Source: Haplomitrium mnioides (lineage: Eukaryota > Marchantiophyta > Haplomitriopsida > Calobryales). From it: a stretch of 64,000 nt of DNA. The position numbers were made by a program, and so were the translations under genes. Positions 24,851-36,543 of the stretch are shown here, piece after piece (within the stretch, counting starts at the first letter, position 1; the number at the start of each line of letters is the position of its first letter). Location: contig JBNGIS010028758.1 of NCBI GenBank assembly GCA_049999725.1, positions 147,407-211,406 of the forward strand, in the 5' to 3' direction. The notes beneath the pieces were generated by a model. It saw only the letters and a program-made list of their open reading frames with translations, did not search any database and was not told where the DNA came from.

Positions 24851-26499
24851 AGAAAGGCCCAGAATAAAAAATGAATTCAAAAGATTAAAGTACAAATTTA
24901 CAAACAAAAATGATTTCAAATGAAAAAATAAACTTACCAAAAGTTTCTCAAAACTCAAATAGAAAGAGTACAATTTTTATTCCGATATATAGATGGGACA
25001 TTCCAACCTTGCCTCCTCCAAAATCAAACAACAAACCTCCAAACAAAAATATTTAACCATTACCGCCAAAACTTTGTGTCTATCAAGTTTTTGAGACATC
25101 ATCTCAATTGAAAGCTCTCTAATCTCCACTCTTTACAAAATGGAAACTTTTTATTTCGCTAATAAAACTCTAAAAAGACCTCCAAAGCATCCACTTTATA
25201 TCTTCCATTCTCAAAGAACCTTTGGATTTAGACTTTTGGTCTTTCACCAAGTTCTTCTACAACATTCCAAAAATTGCTTATTGCACCTCCCAAAGCTCTC
25301 CATTGTGGAGGTCAACTGCAGCTAATTGTCCTTAGAAGTGATGGTACTTTCAAAAGTGGACTTTGGTTTTATTTCCAAAGTCTTCAAGGCTAACTCACGC
25401 TTTAACCTTTAGGATAAAATCATCTCGCTCTCTATAATAGTTGATGCCAGTATTGAACCATCTAGATGGAAGTCATCTCCAACCAATACCGCTGGTTATA
25501 ATTGTCATATATGGCAAAAATTTGAGCTTCTATAAGTGTCATCTCCACGTAAACATAACAATTAGAGACAACAAAATTGGATTTTTTGCTCCATACTTTG
25601 TGATCAAATTCTACCTTGCAACAACGCTATAATTGCCTCATGAAATCTTGTAGCGATATTTGTCAAGGTTCATGATGTCAAACTTTGACTTATTTCTTAA
25701 CCCACACTTTGGGTCTACAACCACAATAAAGAAAGAGTGAGCATACTTGTTGGTAGCCATGCATTGGGCAAATAGCTCCACAAAATCCTCATTTAATCTC
25801 TTTGTCTAAAAATTGCCCCTAGTTGTCCATTCTTAGCTTTGGTAGATTAAGGTTCTCTAGCCAAATTGTTATTTTGTTTTCATGAATCTTATATCACTGG
25901 ATGGTAGATTCATAGATTTTATTTTCATCTTCTTCAAAAATTGTCCAAGAATCAACATGTTCTCTCTCTCTTGGAATGTTCTAAACCCCTTGTGCACGTG
26001 CCACTTTGATCTTGAAGTTGGTGGTTTTGGTACAGGCTCATGCTAAACCTCTTTTTTAGAGCTACTTAAAGAGGAAGAAGAAGAAGATTGCAATTAAGAG
26101 CTTGGAGGAGACGGTGAAAGAACTCGCTCCAAACGAATTGGTTGTGCTCGCGCTAGTTTCTTCTTCTACAAAGTCAATTTTTTCTTTGTTGAGCCTTTTG
26201 CCAGCTTGGCTTCTTTTCTTTTCTTTTGAGTTGATAGTCGACTTGTTGCTTTGATTGCAAATGTTATCACCATAGTATGAGATATGCATTGAGTCATACT
26301 CAATTGAGGTTTAACCTTCAAAAAACTTTGACACAACATAAATTTGATGAAATTTCTTTCAAGACGCTTTGCATCAAAGTACCCATTGACAAAGTCAGAT
26401 AGAAACCATGAAAGATGAAACATAACAAAAGACTAGAATCAAAAACTTTAAATTGAAAAAACCAACACCCAAGTGAACACATTTGACTGAGTTACAGTA

Positions 26500-26995
26500 A
26501 GTTCATGCTCGCAAGGACTCACAAGTCAATGTGTGTATAAAATCTTGAGTCTAAGCACTCTTGCACTAAGGACTCTATGCATGCATGGACTCATGAGTCC
26601 TTGGGAGTGGGGATTTAGAAGTTTAAACATATCTAGACTCATGAGTCCATGCACACATGAAGTCCTAAGTCCAAGAGCACTTAGCCTCCAAAGTCCATGA
26701 GCACATGGACTCAAGAGTTTAGGTGCGTAAGAACTATGAAGTCCATGCATATATGCACTCAAGAGTCTATGCATGCATGGACTTCCTAGTTCTTGGGCAA
26801 AAAGACTCTCAAGTCTATTCTTGCATGGACTTTTGAGTATAAGCAAGCAGAGGCTCTCGAGTCCCAACAAGCAAGGATTCTCGAGTTTGTGCAAACACGG
26901 TCTTGAGAATCCCTTCGAGAAAGGACTCAAGAGTCCACACAAGCAAAGACTCTCGAGTCCATATTCAGAGTCCATGTGAGTATGGACTCGTGACA
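26500..26995. repeat. Intronic minisatellite of element A, large block
   Basis: Roughly 15-17 units of about 30 bp built on GACTCAAGAGTCCATGCAC. The period is a multiple of three, which produces spurious repetitive open frames on both strands. The equivalent intron of copy B holds a shorter array at 61020-61350. Confidence 0.75.
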
Positions 26996-27369
26996 AAAAA
27001 AATATAGAGTTAGGATTTTGTACCTTTCCATCCTTGTATGGTTCTTTAAAGTCTAATATAAATAGATCTCTTGCCTTTATTTTGTTGAATTAGAACTTCT
27101 TTAGAGAGGCATTGTAGAGACTGATTCCACCTTTGATTGCACAAAGAGCCCAATGTGGGCTTTGAGCCACTTTTAAATCATAGAAACTTTGACCAAAAGG
27201 CATTTGTTGAATTTTTCACCCTTGCCTTGGAAAATATACAAACAATGGTCAATGCACAAGGAACTAGACATTCATTGGCTCGTTGTATTGGCTCAAGTAG
27301 CTTCAAAACATTGGCATACCAATAAGGCTTCAATTGTGTTAGTTGTGGAGTTGTTGTTTGAGACGCCAT

Positions 27370-27857
27370 TTTCCAAGGTACCAAAAAAGGATAAAAGCTT
27401 GACTCTAAAAATGAAAGAGAAAAAGGCAATATAAAAAAGAAGGGCAAAATAAACTAAATGATAAAAATTTGCAAAAATGACGACGAGAGAAAAAATTGAT
27501 CTTGTAGCTACTCTCATGACAATGGAAAGAAACTTTCCATTGTCGTTTCTTTTACATTTGAAATTCAAAAAAACTAATTTTCCCACCGAAAGATGATTTA
27601 TTTAGCTCTTTACTTATAGGTTTTCACAATGGAAAAAAAGGTTAGTATACAAAATAAAGCTTACTTTTGTCTTTTTAGTTTCTTTTTTTCTTTGGCTTCA
27701 AAAACTTTGCTTTATTTTTTCGTGTTGTGAACTTTTACTTAAAAAACCATATATTCTAGATACTAATGTTTACTGGAGTTATTTGCTTCAATCATTCATT
27801 GAAATGTTTTATTTTTTATTTGTATTTTTAAATGACAAGAGTGTCAATAGGTAAGAA
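27370..27857. promoter_or_regulatory. Divergent intergenic region of element A
   Basis: About 490 bp, strongly AT-rich, between the start of the minus-strand methyltransferase gene and the plus-strand transposase gene. A TATAAAAAA lies at 27430-27438 on the plus strand. A shared bidirectional promoter is inferred from layout only. Confidence 0.35.
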
Positions 27858-28034
27858 ATGACTATAACTTCAAGATTCTTGCTTAAAAAAAGGTGTAACT
27901 TTTGACAAACAATTTGAGAAACTTTCAAACCATCATTTTGAGGAAGGAAGCATTGGCAAACCAAGAACATCAAGTGTGATGGCTAGTATTCTTGGAAAAA
28001 TCATGCCACTTGTTGAACAAGGTACATGAATAGA

Positions 28035-28215
28035 TGAAGATTGTGGGAATGAACTCTATACAAGCATATGATCAAGGATTGGGATCTGTGCACATATAGG
28101 ATTCAAAACTCAACCTTTTGCATGCATAGAATCTAACTTACCAATCAAGCGATCAAAGTTTATTCCTTCTAGAGGTTTTCAAAACACCAAGACCAATGCA
28201 CGTGTAGGATTGGAC
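28035..28215. repeat. Short minisatellite-like units in first transposase intron
   Basis: Three to four loose units with the core TGCACRTRTAGGATT, related to the ATGYRCACATRGACT core elsewhere in elements A and B. Confidence 0.4.
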
Positions 28216-29634
28216 ACTCTAACCAAACTTTATTTCAATGGAACTAGAACTTCTCCTTTGGGATTCAAGAACAACAAAGACCCCTTGAAGGCAACTAGCT
28301 AGCATTTAAGTCACAATCACCAAAATGTTGTGGAGGTGTCTTTGTTAGCAATCGATGAGGACGACAAAGTCCAAGATCCACATATATTTGTTCAAAAGGC
28401 TAAAAGCATGTAATCAGATAGCTGCTTCAGTTTTGATGGTGATACACTATTGCTATTGACAACACTTAAGCGACAAGTGAATTCTACACAAGTAGGACTT
28501 CAAACCAAGAATGCAAGACTATTTGGAAATGGAAAATGACGAGGGAAATTGTTCGATGACAATTGAAGGAATGATTAAAGAAATGAGTTTCAATCACAAA
28601 ATATTTCTTTGGAGTTATCGATAAGAGCTTCGATTGTGTTAGAAAAGATATTGAAAGTTGTTTACCTAGATCAAAAAAGCAATTATAGAGAACGAAAAAT
28701 ATTTCCAATCATGTATAAGATCTTGAAAATAATGCTTTATCTCCAATAGCTAGATTTGCATATGAACCCAATCGACCGACCAAACATAAGAGTTCTTTGT
28801 CTGAGCTAAAACCAAAATGAGTAAATTCTTTATATGACAATTCATTTCCAAAATTTCATCATGCTGAATCTTCATAAAGCAAAATCTTCATACGATGTCA
28901 ATTTTGAAACTGAGGAGAATTTTATAATATTGAAATATTGTTTGTTGTTGTGCAAGACTGGTTTCTTAAAAGGTGCAAGAAAAATATATTTTAGAAAAAG
29001 CAAGAAGAATCAAGATAGTACATTGTAGTGAGGAGCATCAAGAAAAGATTCCAACCTTAACAATCAATTTACTCTACTTGGCGGTACCATTGTATGTGGG
29101 CGAGCCTTCAAATTAATGTTATTTGTAGGGAATGATAGAATTCAAAAGATACAAAATCTCATGAATGTAGATTCTAGAGGTACTTTTAGAAATAGAGAAT
29201 TATCTACCAAAAGAATATTCCTGCGTGAGTGGATGGAAAATTTTTCTCAAAGACACTATAAGAAAATACTGACTCATAAAGTTTATAATTTGCTAGATAC
29301 TTCTACCAAATGGGAAGTTTATAACTACTATACATTTTATTTGAAAGAGAAGAAACTCGATTGCATTCTAAATTTATCTAGTTTTGCAAAGCATTAGAGA
29401 AAGCATTTTCCAAGTATCAAAATTTCAAAATGCAATAGATTTTCCACTAGTGAAATGTACAAAACTAAATCGATGTGGGAGAAATCCGTTTTGAAGGCCA
29501 AAAAAGGTAATAAACTGCTTTGGGTTTTAAAATCAAAGATTATTAAAACTCATTAGATGAAAGATGTGATTCTAGAACTAACTAGAGCCAAAGTTAACCT
29601 TGGAGATGTTGTTCTTTATGACCATATCAGTGCA

Positions 29635-30335
29635 TAGATTTTGTTATTGTTGGTTTGAATCATAAATGTGCCTTGTGTTCAAAAGATCCTAGAAATTGTT
29701 GTTGTTGTTTGTGACTCTCTACATGCATAGGGGTTGTTATTATTTGTTTGAATCCTAAGCACGTCTTGAGTCAAATGCAATGTAAAAATTGTTTTTGTTG
29801 TTGTTGATCTTTGATACTTCATGCTCACATAGGTTTTGCTATTGTTGCTTTTAATCAAAGTCACGCCTAGAGTAAAAGCGAGTTTCAGAATTGTTGTTGT
29901 TGTTTGAGACCATATGTACACATGGATTTTGTTATTTTTTCTTTCAATCCGATGCGCGACTAGAGTCAAAGAAAGCCAATGAATTGTTGTTGTTGTTTTC
30001 TTACCATATGCACATTTAAGTTATTTGATTGTTTCTTTGAATCCTATATGCGCATAGAGTCAAAGCAAGCATAGAAATTGTAGTTGATGTTGACCCTACA
30101 TATGCAAAGGTTTTCTATTCTTGGTTTGAATCTCAAGTGCACGTAGAGTCAAAGCAGACTTATGAATTGCTAGCGTTGTTTGTTGTCCTAAGGATACCTT
30201 ATTTTTGTTATAATTTTTGTGAATCTTATGCATATTTAGGGTCAAAATGAGTCTTTGAATTGTTGTTTATCGTGTTGATTCTTTGTGCTCAAAAGGTTTG
30301 TTAGTGTTGGATTGAATATTTTGTATATGTAAAGT
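29635..30335. repeat. Intronic tandem repeat in transposase gene
   Basis: About eight units of 80-90 bp: GAATTGTTGTTGTTGTTT, a YGCRCATAGG/TTTTG segment, TTGTTTGAATCCTA, then GCACGCATAGAGTCAAAGC. It separates two coding blocks and shares the GCRCATAGA core with other introns of the element. Confidence 0.7.
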
Positions 30336-31975
30336 TATCTTTTAAAGTTCTCGACATGAAGACATGTTTTATATAAGTGTTTATATATTTTGGTTTTTTA
30401 AATGATACAAAGAAATATAATTGTCGATTGTTTCTTCATCGTAACCAACAAATGAAAGAAAGAACAAAAATTGCAAACCATCGAAGAAAATGTTACGTTG
30501 ATGGTAAAAACTACTTGGACATTGTGATCAATAGCATAGATCAAAAGAAAACAAATAATTTTACATTGGCCTTCACCACCAAAAAACATGGACGAAGATT
30601 GTTTTGTCAGTGTGCATGTTGTTGGTGCATTAATTTTCAATCATATTCCCTCTTTGAGGGTCTTCATAACCTATAAAAATTTGAGAAGTTACTCCAATTT
30701 GATTATTACAGTGCTCAATAAAATATTGTGTGAGTTTCAATGGTCATTAACTCCCACCTTGTATCTTCAGTTGGACAATATGATAAGAGAGAATAAGAAT
30801 TCCAATTTATTTGGATTTCTTAGTCTCTTGATAGCCAAGATTGTCCTTCAAAAAATCAAAGTGAGATTTTCTTATGGTTGCCTATACTCACAATCAAATA
30901 AATCAAATGTTCAAATGATTCTTGAAATGTTTGGAATGTGTCAACGCTTTTACGATAACAATTCTTTGCCAAGCGCTACAATTTTCTTATAGTCCAAAAC
31001 CACAAGTAACTCTTCTACTAGAGACTTGGGATTTCAAGTTGTTTCTGCAACAACATCCCTCATTGGTTTCAAAGATAAATGATGGTTACCTTCAATCAAT
31101 AATTCAAGCTCAAGTTGAGTGATTCAAAGACAAAGATTTAGAGAAAGCAATTTTTAATAGATGAATTTTGGTTACCTCGAGATGGTAATTTTCAACTCAA
31201 GTGTCTACTTGAAGCAGACAAAGAAATTCTAAGTATAATGTTGATCCTCTTGAAGGTTTATTCTAAAATCAAATGATCTAAAAAAGAAGCAAGAGAAGAT
31301 GATACCGAGAATGTGGTCTTCAAAATTAAGAACAACATAAGTGAGAACTGCTACAAGCTCTTTAAAGATTCAAATATTCAACAGCGGAATGACTTTTTAC
31401 TTTCTCAACAAGAGATTGTGGTGTACATCATTGAAAAAAAGAGACAAGGATTTGAAACAAAATTCATGTTCTAGCTTCACAATCTTCAAAAACTTTTAAT
31501 GATTCTCAAAATGTTGGTGTAGCCTCATAAGTTGATGTTTACCAACCAAAGGTAAGGATTCTTAAAGCTTTGGTGTAACCTCTCAAGTTGATGTCCACCA
31601 ACCAGATGAAGAGGCTCTAGTAGAATGTATACTTTGTATACATCGAGAAATCTATGATGGAGCATCTAGGCTACAAGAAGGATTCATTTCACATCAAATC
31701 AGATATATGCATAAATTTGGCAACATATATGATGTGAAAGCCAAAATGTTTATTTGTGTTGTTACGCCACTCAACCCAAAAGACAAATCATTTTAGATTG
31801 CAAAATTTCTCAAATTTTTGTCATTTGACAGAGAAAAACCTCCAAGTCCAAAACAAGTATGTGTTCAATAGTTTGCTTGTGAGGTTGAGAATGCGTTTTT
31901 TAGACAATACTTTCCAGAAAAAATAGCAACTACAAAAGGAAAATGCAAATCCAAATTACATATTGGTGTACTTAA

Positions 31976-32599
31976 TGAAAACATATGACATTTATCTCTT
32001 TTTTTTTTCTTCTCATATAAGAAAACTAATTGAGAAAAATGATTCTAGCTACCATTAAATCAAATTTATTTGAAAATTAAAGATAGAAAGCAATCAATCG
32101 TGAAGTGTTTGAAAGAGAATCAATCAATGTGATCAACATTGATTGAGACTATGAGAATCTTGATGAATCTTTGGAAGCTTAATTTGAAGAAATGAAGATT
32201 GATGAGTGAAGCCATTTATGATTCTGCTTATGAAACAAATTTTTCTCTATTCTATTATTTGTAGTATACTTTCAACTTATGTTGAAGTTTAAGTTTATGT
32301 ATTTTATAAAGTGTAAAAATATTTCATTCAAGAAGTTTCTTGTTGTTGAGATAGATTTATATGCAAGCTTGAACATTTTAGTATAAATCATTGCTAATTG
32401 ATTCTTATCATCTTTGAATGAAATGTAAACATAAAATAGTAATCTTCATTTTGTTCGTCAAACATTTTCAGGTCCAAAATACTGTCATTATATTTCCTAT
32501 TTGACCATTGTTAGAAGCATTTCAATATTTTGGCTGCTGAATTCATTGGCATTGATCTTTGAGATTGCTCAAGTGCCTATCTACCTTGACTATTGAATC
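31976..32599. other. 3' flank of transposase gene, no further gene seen
   Basis: AT-rich with degenerate codon-like stretches but no recognisable domain. Confidence 0.4.
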
Positions 32600-33230
32600 C
32601 TTTTCTAGCATTGACTTTGATGTAAAACTTGAAACCTCGTACGTGTTTGGAATCTGATGTTGAACCTGAAACCCCTTGTACTTAGAGATTACAATCAAGA
32701 AATTGGAAACTTATATGTGATTAGAATTTGTTGCAAAACTCTAAACCTTAAACTCACATTGACTCTGATTTAGAACTCAAAACTCTATAGTAGCTGAAAA
32801 CCTTATGCGCATATAGACTTTGATGCAGAACTAACAACTCGTTATGTGCATAGTTTTTTTGTTGTGGAACATAGACTCTATTTTAGAGCTCCAAACCCTA
32901 TGCATGCATAGACTTTGATACGGAATTCAGAGCCTTATGCACACATAGACTTTGAAAGGGAATTCAAAATCTTCTACAAACAAAGACTCAGATGTAGAAC
33001 TTAGAATGTTTGGCGTGCATAGACTCCAATATAGAACTCAAACTTCTTTGTTTGCATAGACTCTAAACCAAAACTTAGAAACTCTGCATGATTAGACTCT
33101 TATGCAAATTTCTAAGCCCAGTGCTTGTTGGTTTCTTCAGCTTTTTTGATTTGGACTATTGACTCCTTTGCGTATATAGATTTCTAAATTTAGACACTTT
33201 TGAATAGCTATACTTTTATGAAACTTGACT
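32600..33230. repeat. Right-arm tandem repeat of element A
   Basis: About ten units of 45-60 bp containing CTTATGCGCATAGACTTTGA and GCAGAACTCAAAACC variants. The same GCRCATAGACT core recurs in the intron arrays of the element. Confidence 0.65.
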
Positions 33231-33686
33231 ATCTAACCCTTCTCGTGCTTGAATTTCGAGTTAGAATTGAAAGCCACTTTCTTGCCTCGACTTCAAAATA
33301 TAGCTTTGAACTCTTCACAAGGTTTGGTTTTTGAAGCTTTTGTGCCTTAGAACTGCGAACAGATTCCCTAAACTCTAGGTTTGCTTAGGCTTCTCTCCAC
33401 TTTTGTGCTATTTTTAAAATAATAAGTTTGTAGTGGCATCATATCTATGCATGCATAAAGTTTGCACTACAAAATATATTTCAAAATGACTTAATTTTGA
33501 CATTTGTTTAAAATTTATGGCTTCTAAATATATTTAATTTAAAATCTAAGTTTTAGTGAAAACAAAACACACTTTTGGACTTTTGAATGACTTTGAGATT
33601 TTCAACATTTTCACAAAAACTAAGAACATCATTCAATTTTGTATATTTTTAACTTGAAAATGTTATTTTGTTTTGGAAAAGAAATA

Positions 33687-33732
33687 GTTCATGTTTTGAG
33701 TAGCATATTCTTGGTTCATAGTAGTGGCTGTT
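33687..33732 (-). repeat. Right terminal inverted repeat of element A
   Basis: On the minus strand: AACAGCCACTACTATGAACC, then AAGAATATGCTACTCAAAAC, then ATGAAC. It closely matches the end at 61619 (AACAGCTGCTACTTTGAACC, then AAGAGCATGTTACTCAAAAT, then AAGAAC). The Gypsy G2 gene resumes immediately outside it. Confidence 0.7.
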
Positions 33733-35703
33733 GAAGTTGAAAACTTGATCAAATGTAGCATTTCCTAACAACCTTCAAGAGGTGTAGGGGTTCTTTGGTA
33801 CTACTAAAGGGTCAACCCCTAGCTCACCTTAATACCTTGACCCCTCCTTGAGACGGTAAAGAAGTACAGCGACTTCCAACCCATGGAGGCTTTCTTGTCC
33901 AACTTAAATAAATTAAAACATATGCTAGCCTATATGCAAGTTCTAGTGCTACCCAATTGAGCTACAAAATTCCATGTAATGGTGAGTGTCTCTGGATTCT
34001 CTATCGGGATAGTGATGAGTCAAATCGATGATAAAGAGAGGGAATACTCTATCTATTTTGCTAGTAGATTGCTGACAATGGTAGAAAGAGATTACTTGAT
34101 CATAGACAAGGAGGTGTTGGGCATCATCTACTCCTTGAAGAAATTCAGACATTGTTTATTTCACTATAGAGTCATTCTCCATACACACCATAACGCCATA
34201 AAATATATGGTCAATGAACATGACTTAACAAATATGGCAACTCGGTGGATGTTGATACTATAGAGTGAAACCTAGAAGGCAACACTGCAATGCAGACTTG
34301 TTTTCATTAATAGTAGGACTAGCGAATGACTAGCCAGTGGGTGATGCCTTATTTGATAAGGATCTATTACACAATAGAGAAGGAAGACCCACAGACTATG
34401 GGGAAATCAATAGATTTTTCATCACTTCTAAAATTTGAGTGACTGGTCACAAGAGGCAACAATTGTGTTCAAGTGGAAGATACGACCCTACATGATAATC
34501 AAAGGCATTTTTTAAATGGCTTGTTTAGACAATCAAGTACGTATTTGCTTAGAGAACGACCACACCAACATAGTGATGAGAGCCATATATGAGCAAAAAG
34601 AGGGAGGGCACTTTACCATTGAAAACACATTCCAAAAGATCTTTTTGGACAAGTATTGGTGGCCAACCATGCACATAAATACACTTTTTTTGGTGACGAG
34701 GTGCAATCTTTGCCAAAGATCTAGCAAACCGACCCCTTCAACCCATCACTTACTAGTACCTATCATTGCCATAACACCCTTTGGAATATGAGGCATTCAT
34801 TTTATTGACTCCAATTTGCTCACAACCAAGATGAGGAACTATTATATCTTACTCTCTATTGACTACACAACCAAATACGTAGAGGCAAGAGGTACACGCA
34901 AGGATGATGCTTATATGATAACAAAGTTTCTGTATGAATGAACAAATATTCACTAGATTTAGGGCACTTTTGGAGCTAGTAAGTGACCAAGAAACCCACT
35001 TCTTAAACCAAGTCGTCAAGGAGCCTACAGAACAATACCTGGCCAAACATCAAAAACTACAGCCTACCATCTAAAAGCCAACAGGCTCATAGAAAGGAAA
35101 AATAACATCATAGGAAAAATCTTGAATAGATCAATGGCTGCAAACAAAGTAGACAAGGACCTTAAGCTACTCATAACATTCTACTCATACAACCAAACTT
35201 ACAAGACCACAACATGCCATAGTCGATTCTTCTTGGGTTTTTTGACAAGATTTCATTGTATTGGTGGAAATTGAGATACCTACCAAACAGGTTATGGTTA
35301 CAGCAAGGATGGAGGAACCAGCTACCAAGGAGAAATGCCTAGAACAACTAGAGTGGTTGGAAGAGACTTAGTTGGAGGCTAGACAAAGTGTAAAACACCA
35401 ATCATTGTTAAGCAAAGCCCAACATAATCGAAAGTTGAAGACAAACAAGTTGAAGAAAGGAGATTTGGTCCTCCTCTTTGACAATTTACTTATACACTTT
35501 CATGGGAAGCTGTACAGTAGATAGACGGGCCCGCCCATCCACCCTCCAACAGTTACATACCAATAGATCAATGGAGTTGACAACCATTTGGGTGATCAAA
35601 TCGAGAATATGGTACACAAAAATTGGTTGAAAGAAATACTTTTATGTCAAGAACTGAGGTGATGTTGGTTCTAATATATGATGTGGGGGTTGTAGAGGTG
35701 GGT
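33733..35703 (+). pseudogene. Gypsy G2, 3' part of pol: RNase H and integrase
   Basis: It resumes with FPNNLQEV-GFFG. RNase H: VSGFSIGIVMSQID, SIYFASRLLTMVERDY, YSLKKFRHCLFHYRVI (33979-34263). The integrase zinc domain is GGHFTIENTFQKIFLDKYWW with C..C in TRCNLCQRS (34600-34730). The catalytic part includes IHFIDSNLL, YTTKYVEARG (34860-34890) and NRLIERKNNIIGKIL near 35075. The C-terminal tail LVLLFDN-like is near 35465. Frames change several times and stops are common. A G/T-rich purine tract (GTGGGGGTTGTAGAGGTGGG) precedes the LTR. Confidence 0.85.
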
Positions 35704-36543
35704 TGATGTTTTTTTTCCAACCTACAAACATTTTAAATTAGCAAGAAGAGTGGTCACAAGTAGGGTGCACCCTTAGTTGGTTGTCATGCTTCCTATGCTT
35801 GTGTCAAACCAAAGTGTCAGGAAAGTGGTTAGCAGGATCCATATGAGGGGTGGAGTTGTTGGAGGTTTTGGCTTTTTATTTTTTTATTATTTGAGACAAT
35901 CAGACTAAAATCAGATAGAGCATGGATAGCTTGGAGGCTATGAGTGTGTATGTTGTGGTCCTCCCTCTTAGCTTACAATCATGATGTTTAGCTTAAACCT
36001 ATAGTTATGCACAAAAAGAGGTTGAATCCAAAAGAGGATGCCTTCCATGTAGAGTGCTCCAATTCGATGTTAAGAGTAACATGGAAAGTTAGAAGGAGTC
36101 AAAATCCATCTCCAAATTGAATTTTGAGGTGTTTGCAAGGATGCTTCATAATTCATATAGGAGTTATATGAATTGATGTTGAGAAGAGAAAAAAGAGGTT
36201 TTCTATATTTTTTGGATGTTCATTGTGAATAAGCTACTCAATCATGCTTTGTAAGCACCAAACCAATAGGTTGGAAATAGTTTGGTAGCTTTGATATATT
36301 TTTCTAGGTTGATGGAGAATCTGGAGCTTTGGCTCTTGTTATGATAGTAGCTTTGTTAAATAGTAGTCAGTGCCTTTGTTCAATACTTCCATAATAGGAA
36401 TACAAAAAGTTGATGTGAAGAGCTATCTCTTAGCCTTTTGAGAGCTTATAAGTAGGGCCTATATACTTTGTGCATTGTGGGGGCATGGTTGGCTTGACCT
36501 CTTGCTATTTGTTTGTCCTCCCTTGGTCCACATTACGACATCA
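35704..36543 (+). mobile_element. 3' LTR of Gypsy G2
   Basis: 840 bp starting TGATGTTTTTTTTCC and ending TACGACATCA. The ends match as TGATGT/ACATCA. It follows the purine-rich tract directly downstream of the integrase. No partner 5' LTR is found upstream in the window. Confidence 0.65.

Larger units (their letters stand above)
23170..27369 (-). pseudogene. Methyltransferase-like gene of element A (multi-exon, dead)
   Basis: Exon structure was read by comparison with copy B. Exon 1 starts at ATG 27369 (MASQTTTPQLTQ), includes FWSKFL and ends at a donor near 27024. Exon 2 spans about 26160-26450 (KRLERNFIKFMLCQSFLK). The middle exons lie at about 25000-25900 (NFDIMNLDKYRYKIS, TKYGAKNPIL). 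The catalytic exons follow: DRLNIAFYQVLRE and ARQLKGLVKP at 24255-24180; a motif IV-like VVADIS near 24150; KPLSKDDIFDMV, then ATITTSDFW near 24080. The last exon (23877-23170) has RQIMRSVFSC, ILDLFSRSDTSL near 23520 (decayed SAM-binding motif I) and TIEYD. Motif order IV before I is that of beta-class N4/N6 amino-methyltransferases. Introns carry minisatellites. Many stops and at least one frameshift near motif IV rule out activity. Confidence 0.65.
27858..31975 (+). pseudogene. DUF7869-like putative DDE transposase of element A (multi-exon, dead)
   Basis: Exon 1 (27858-28021) reads KKGVTFDKQFEKLSNHHFEE, then GSIGKPRTSS, and ends at the donor AACAAG|GTACAT. Later blocks are AIDEDDKVQDPH (28350), FLREWMENFSQRH (29218) and KHFPSIKISKCNRF (29400). 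A long repetitive intron-like stretch follows (29640-30330), then MKERTKIANHRRKCYVDGKN. NYLDIVINSIDQKKTN (GAT at 30539) carries the first conserved aspartate. After a frameshift near 30585 come LYLQLDNMIRENKN (GAC at 30774) and GFLSLLIAKIVLQKIKV. After another frameshift comes LMVAYTHNQINQMF (30871-30915), matching the family's GHTHEDID block with acidic residues lost. The C-terminal part continues to about 31975. The order IDG.DQ, LDN..ENKN, GHTHEDID is the signature of a widespread eukaryotic family thought to be transposases. Stops and frameshifts make it non-functional. Confidence 0.7.
22131..33732. mobile_element. Element A: TIR DNA transposon with transposase and DNA methyltransferase genes
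   Basis: The insertion splits the Gypsy G2 pol gene, which gives its limits independently of its content. The left end (AACAATTGTTATTTTGAGC) and the inverted right end (AACAGCCACTACTATGAACC) are divergent versions of one terminal repeat also seen at 43261, 61619 and 63956. Flanking sequences AAGAGAAA (left) and AAGTTGAA (right) are compatible with a decayed 8-9 bp target duplication, and about three extra codons in the rejoined pol support that size. Inside are two divergent genes: a methyltransferase-like gene on the minus strand (23170-27369) and a transposase-like gene on the plus strand (27858-31975). Both are broken. Total 11.6 kb including 100 N. Confidence 0.75.

Noticed and set aside
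26526-26996. A 156-codon repetitive open frame on the minus strand (and a shadow on plus)
   Set aside because: It is the translation of a minisatellite whose period keeps the frame open. The equivalent intron in copy B has different unit numbers and no matching ORF.
29635-30335. Regularly spaced repeats that could suggest a CRISPR-like array
   Set aside because: Units are imperfect tandem copies without unique spacers, in a plant transposon intron; this is a minisatellite.
22131-33732. Bacterial contamination as the source of the methyltransferase motifs
   Set aside because: The gene has introns with GT..AG borders, lies inside a plant Gypsy gene, and occurs twice with different nested plant insertions.
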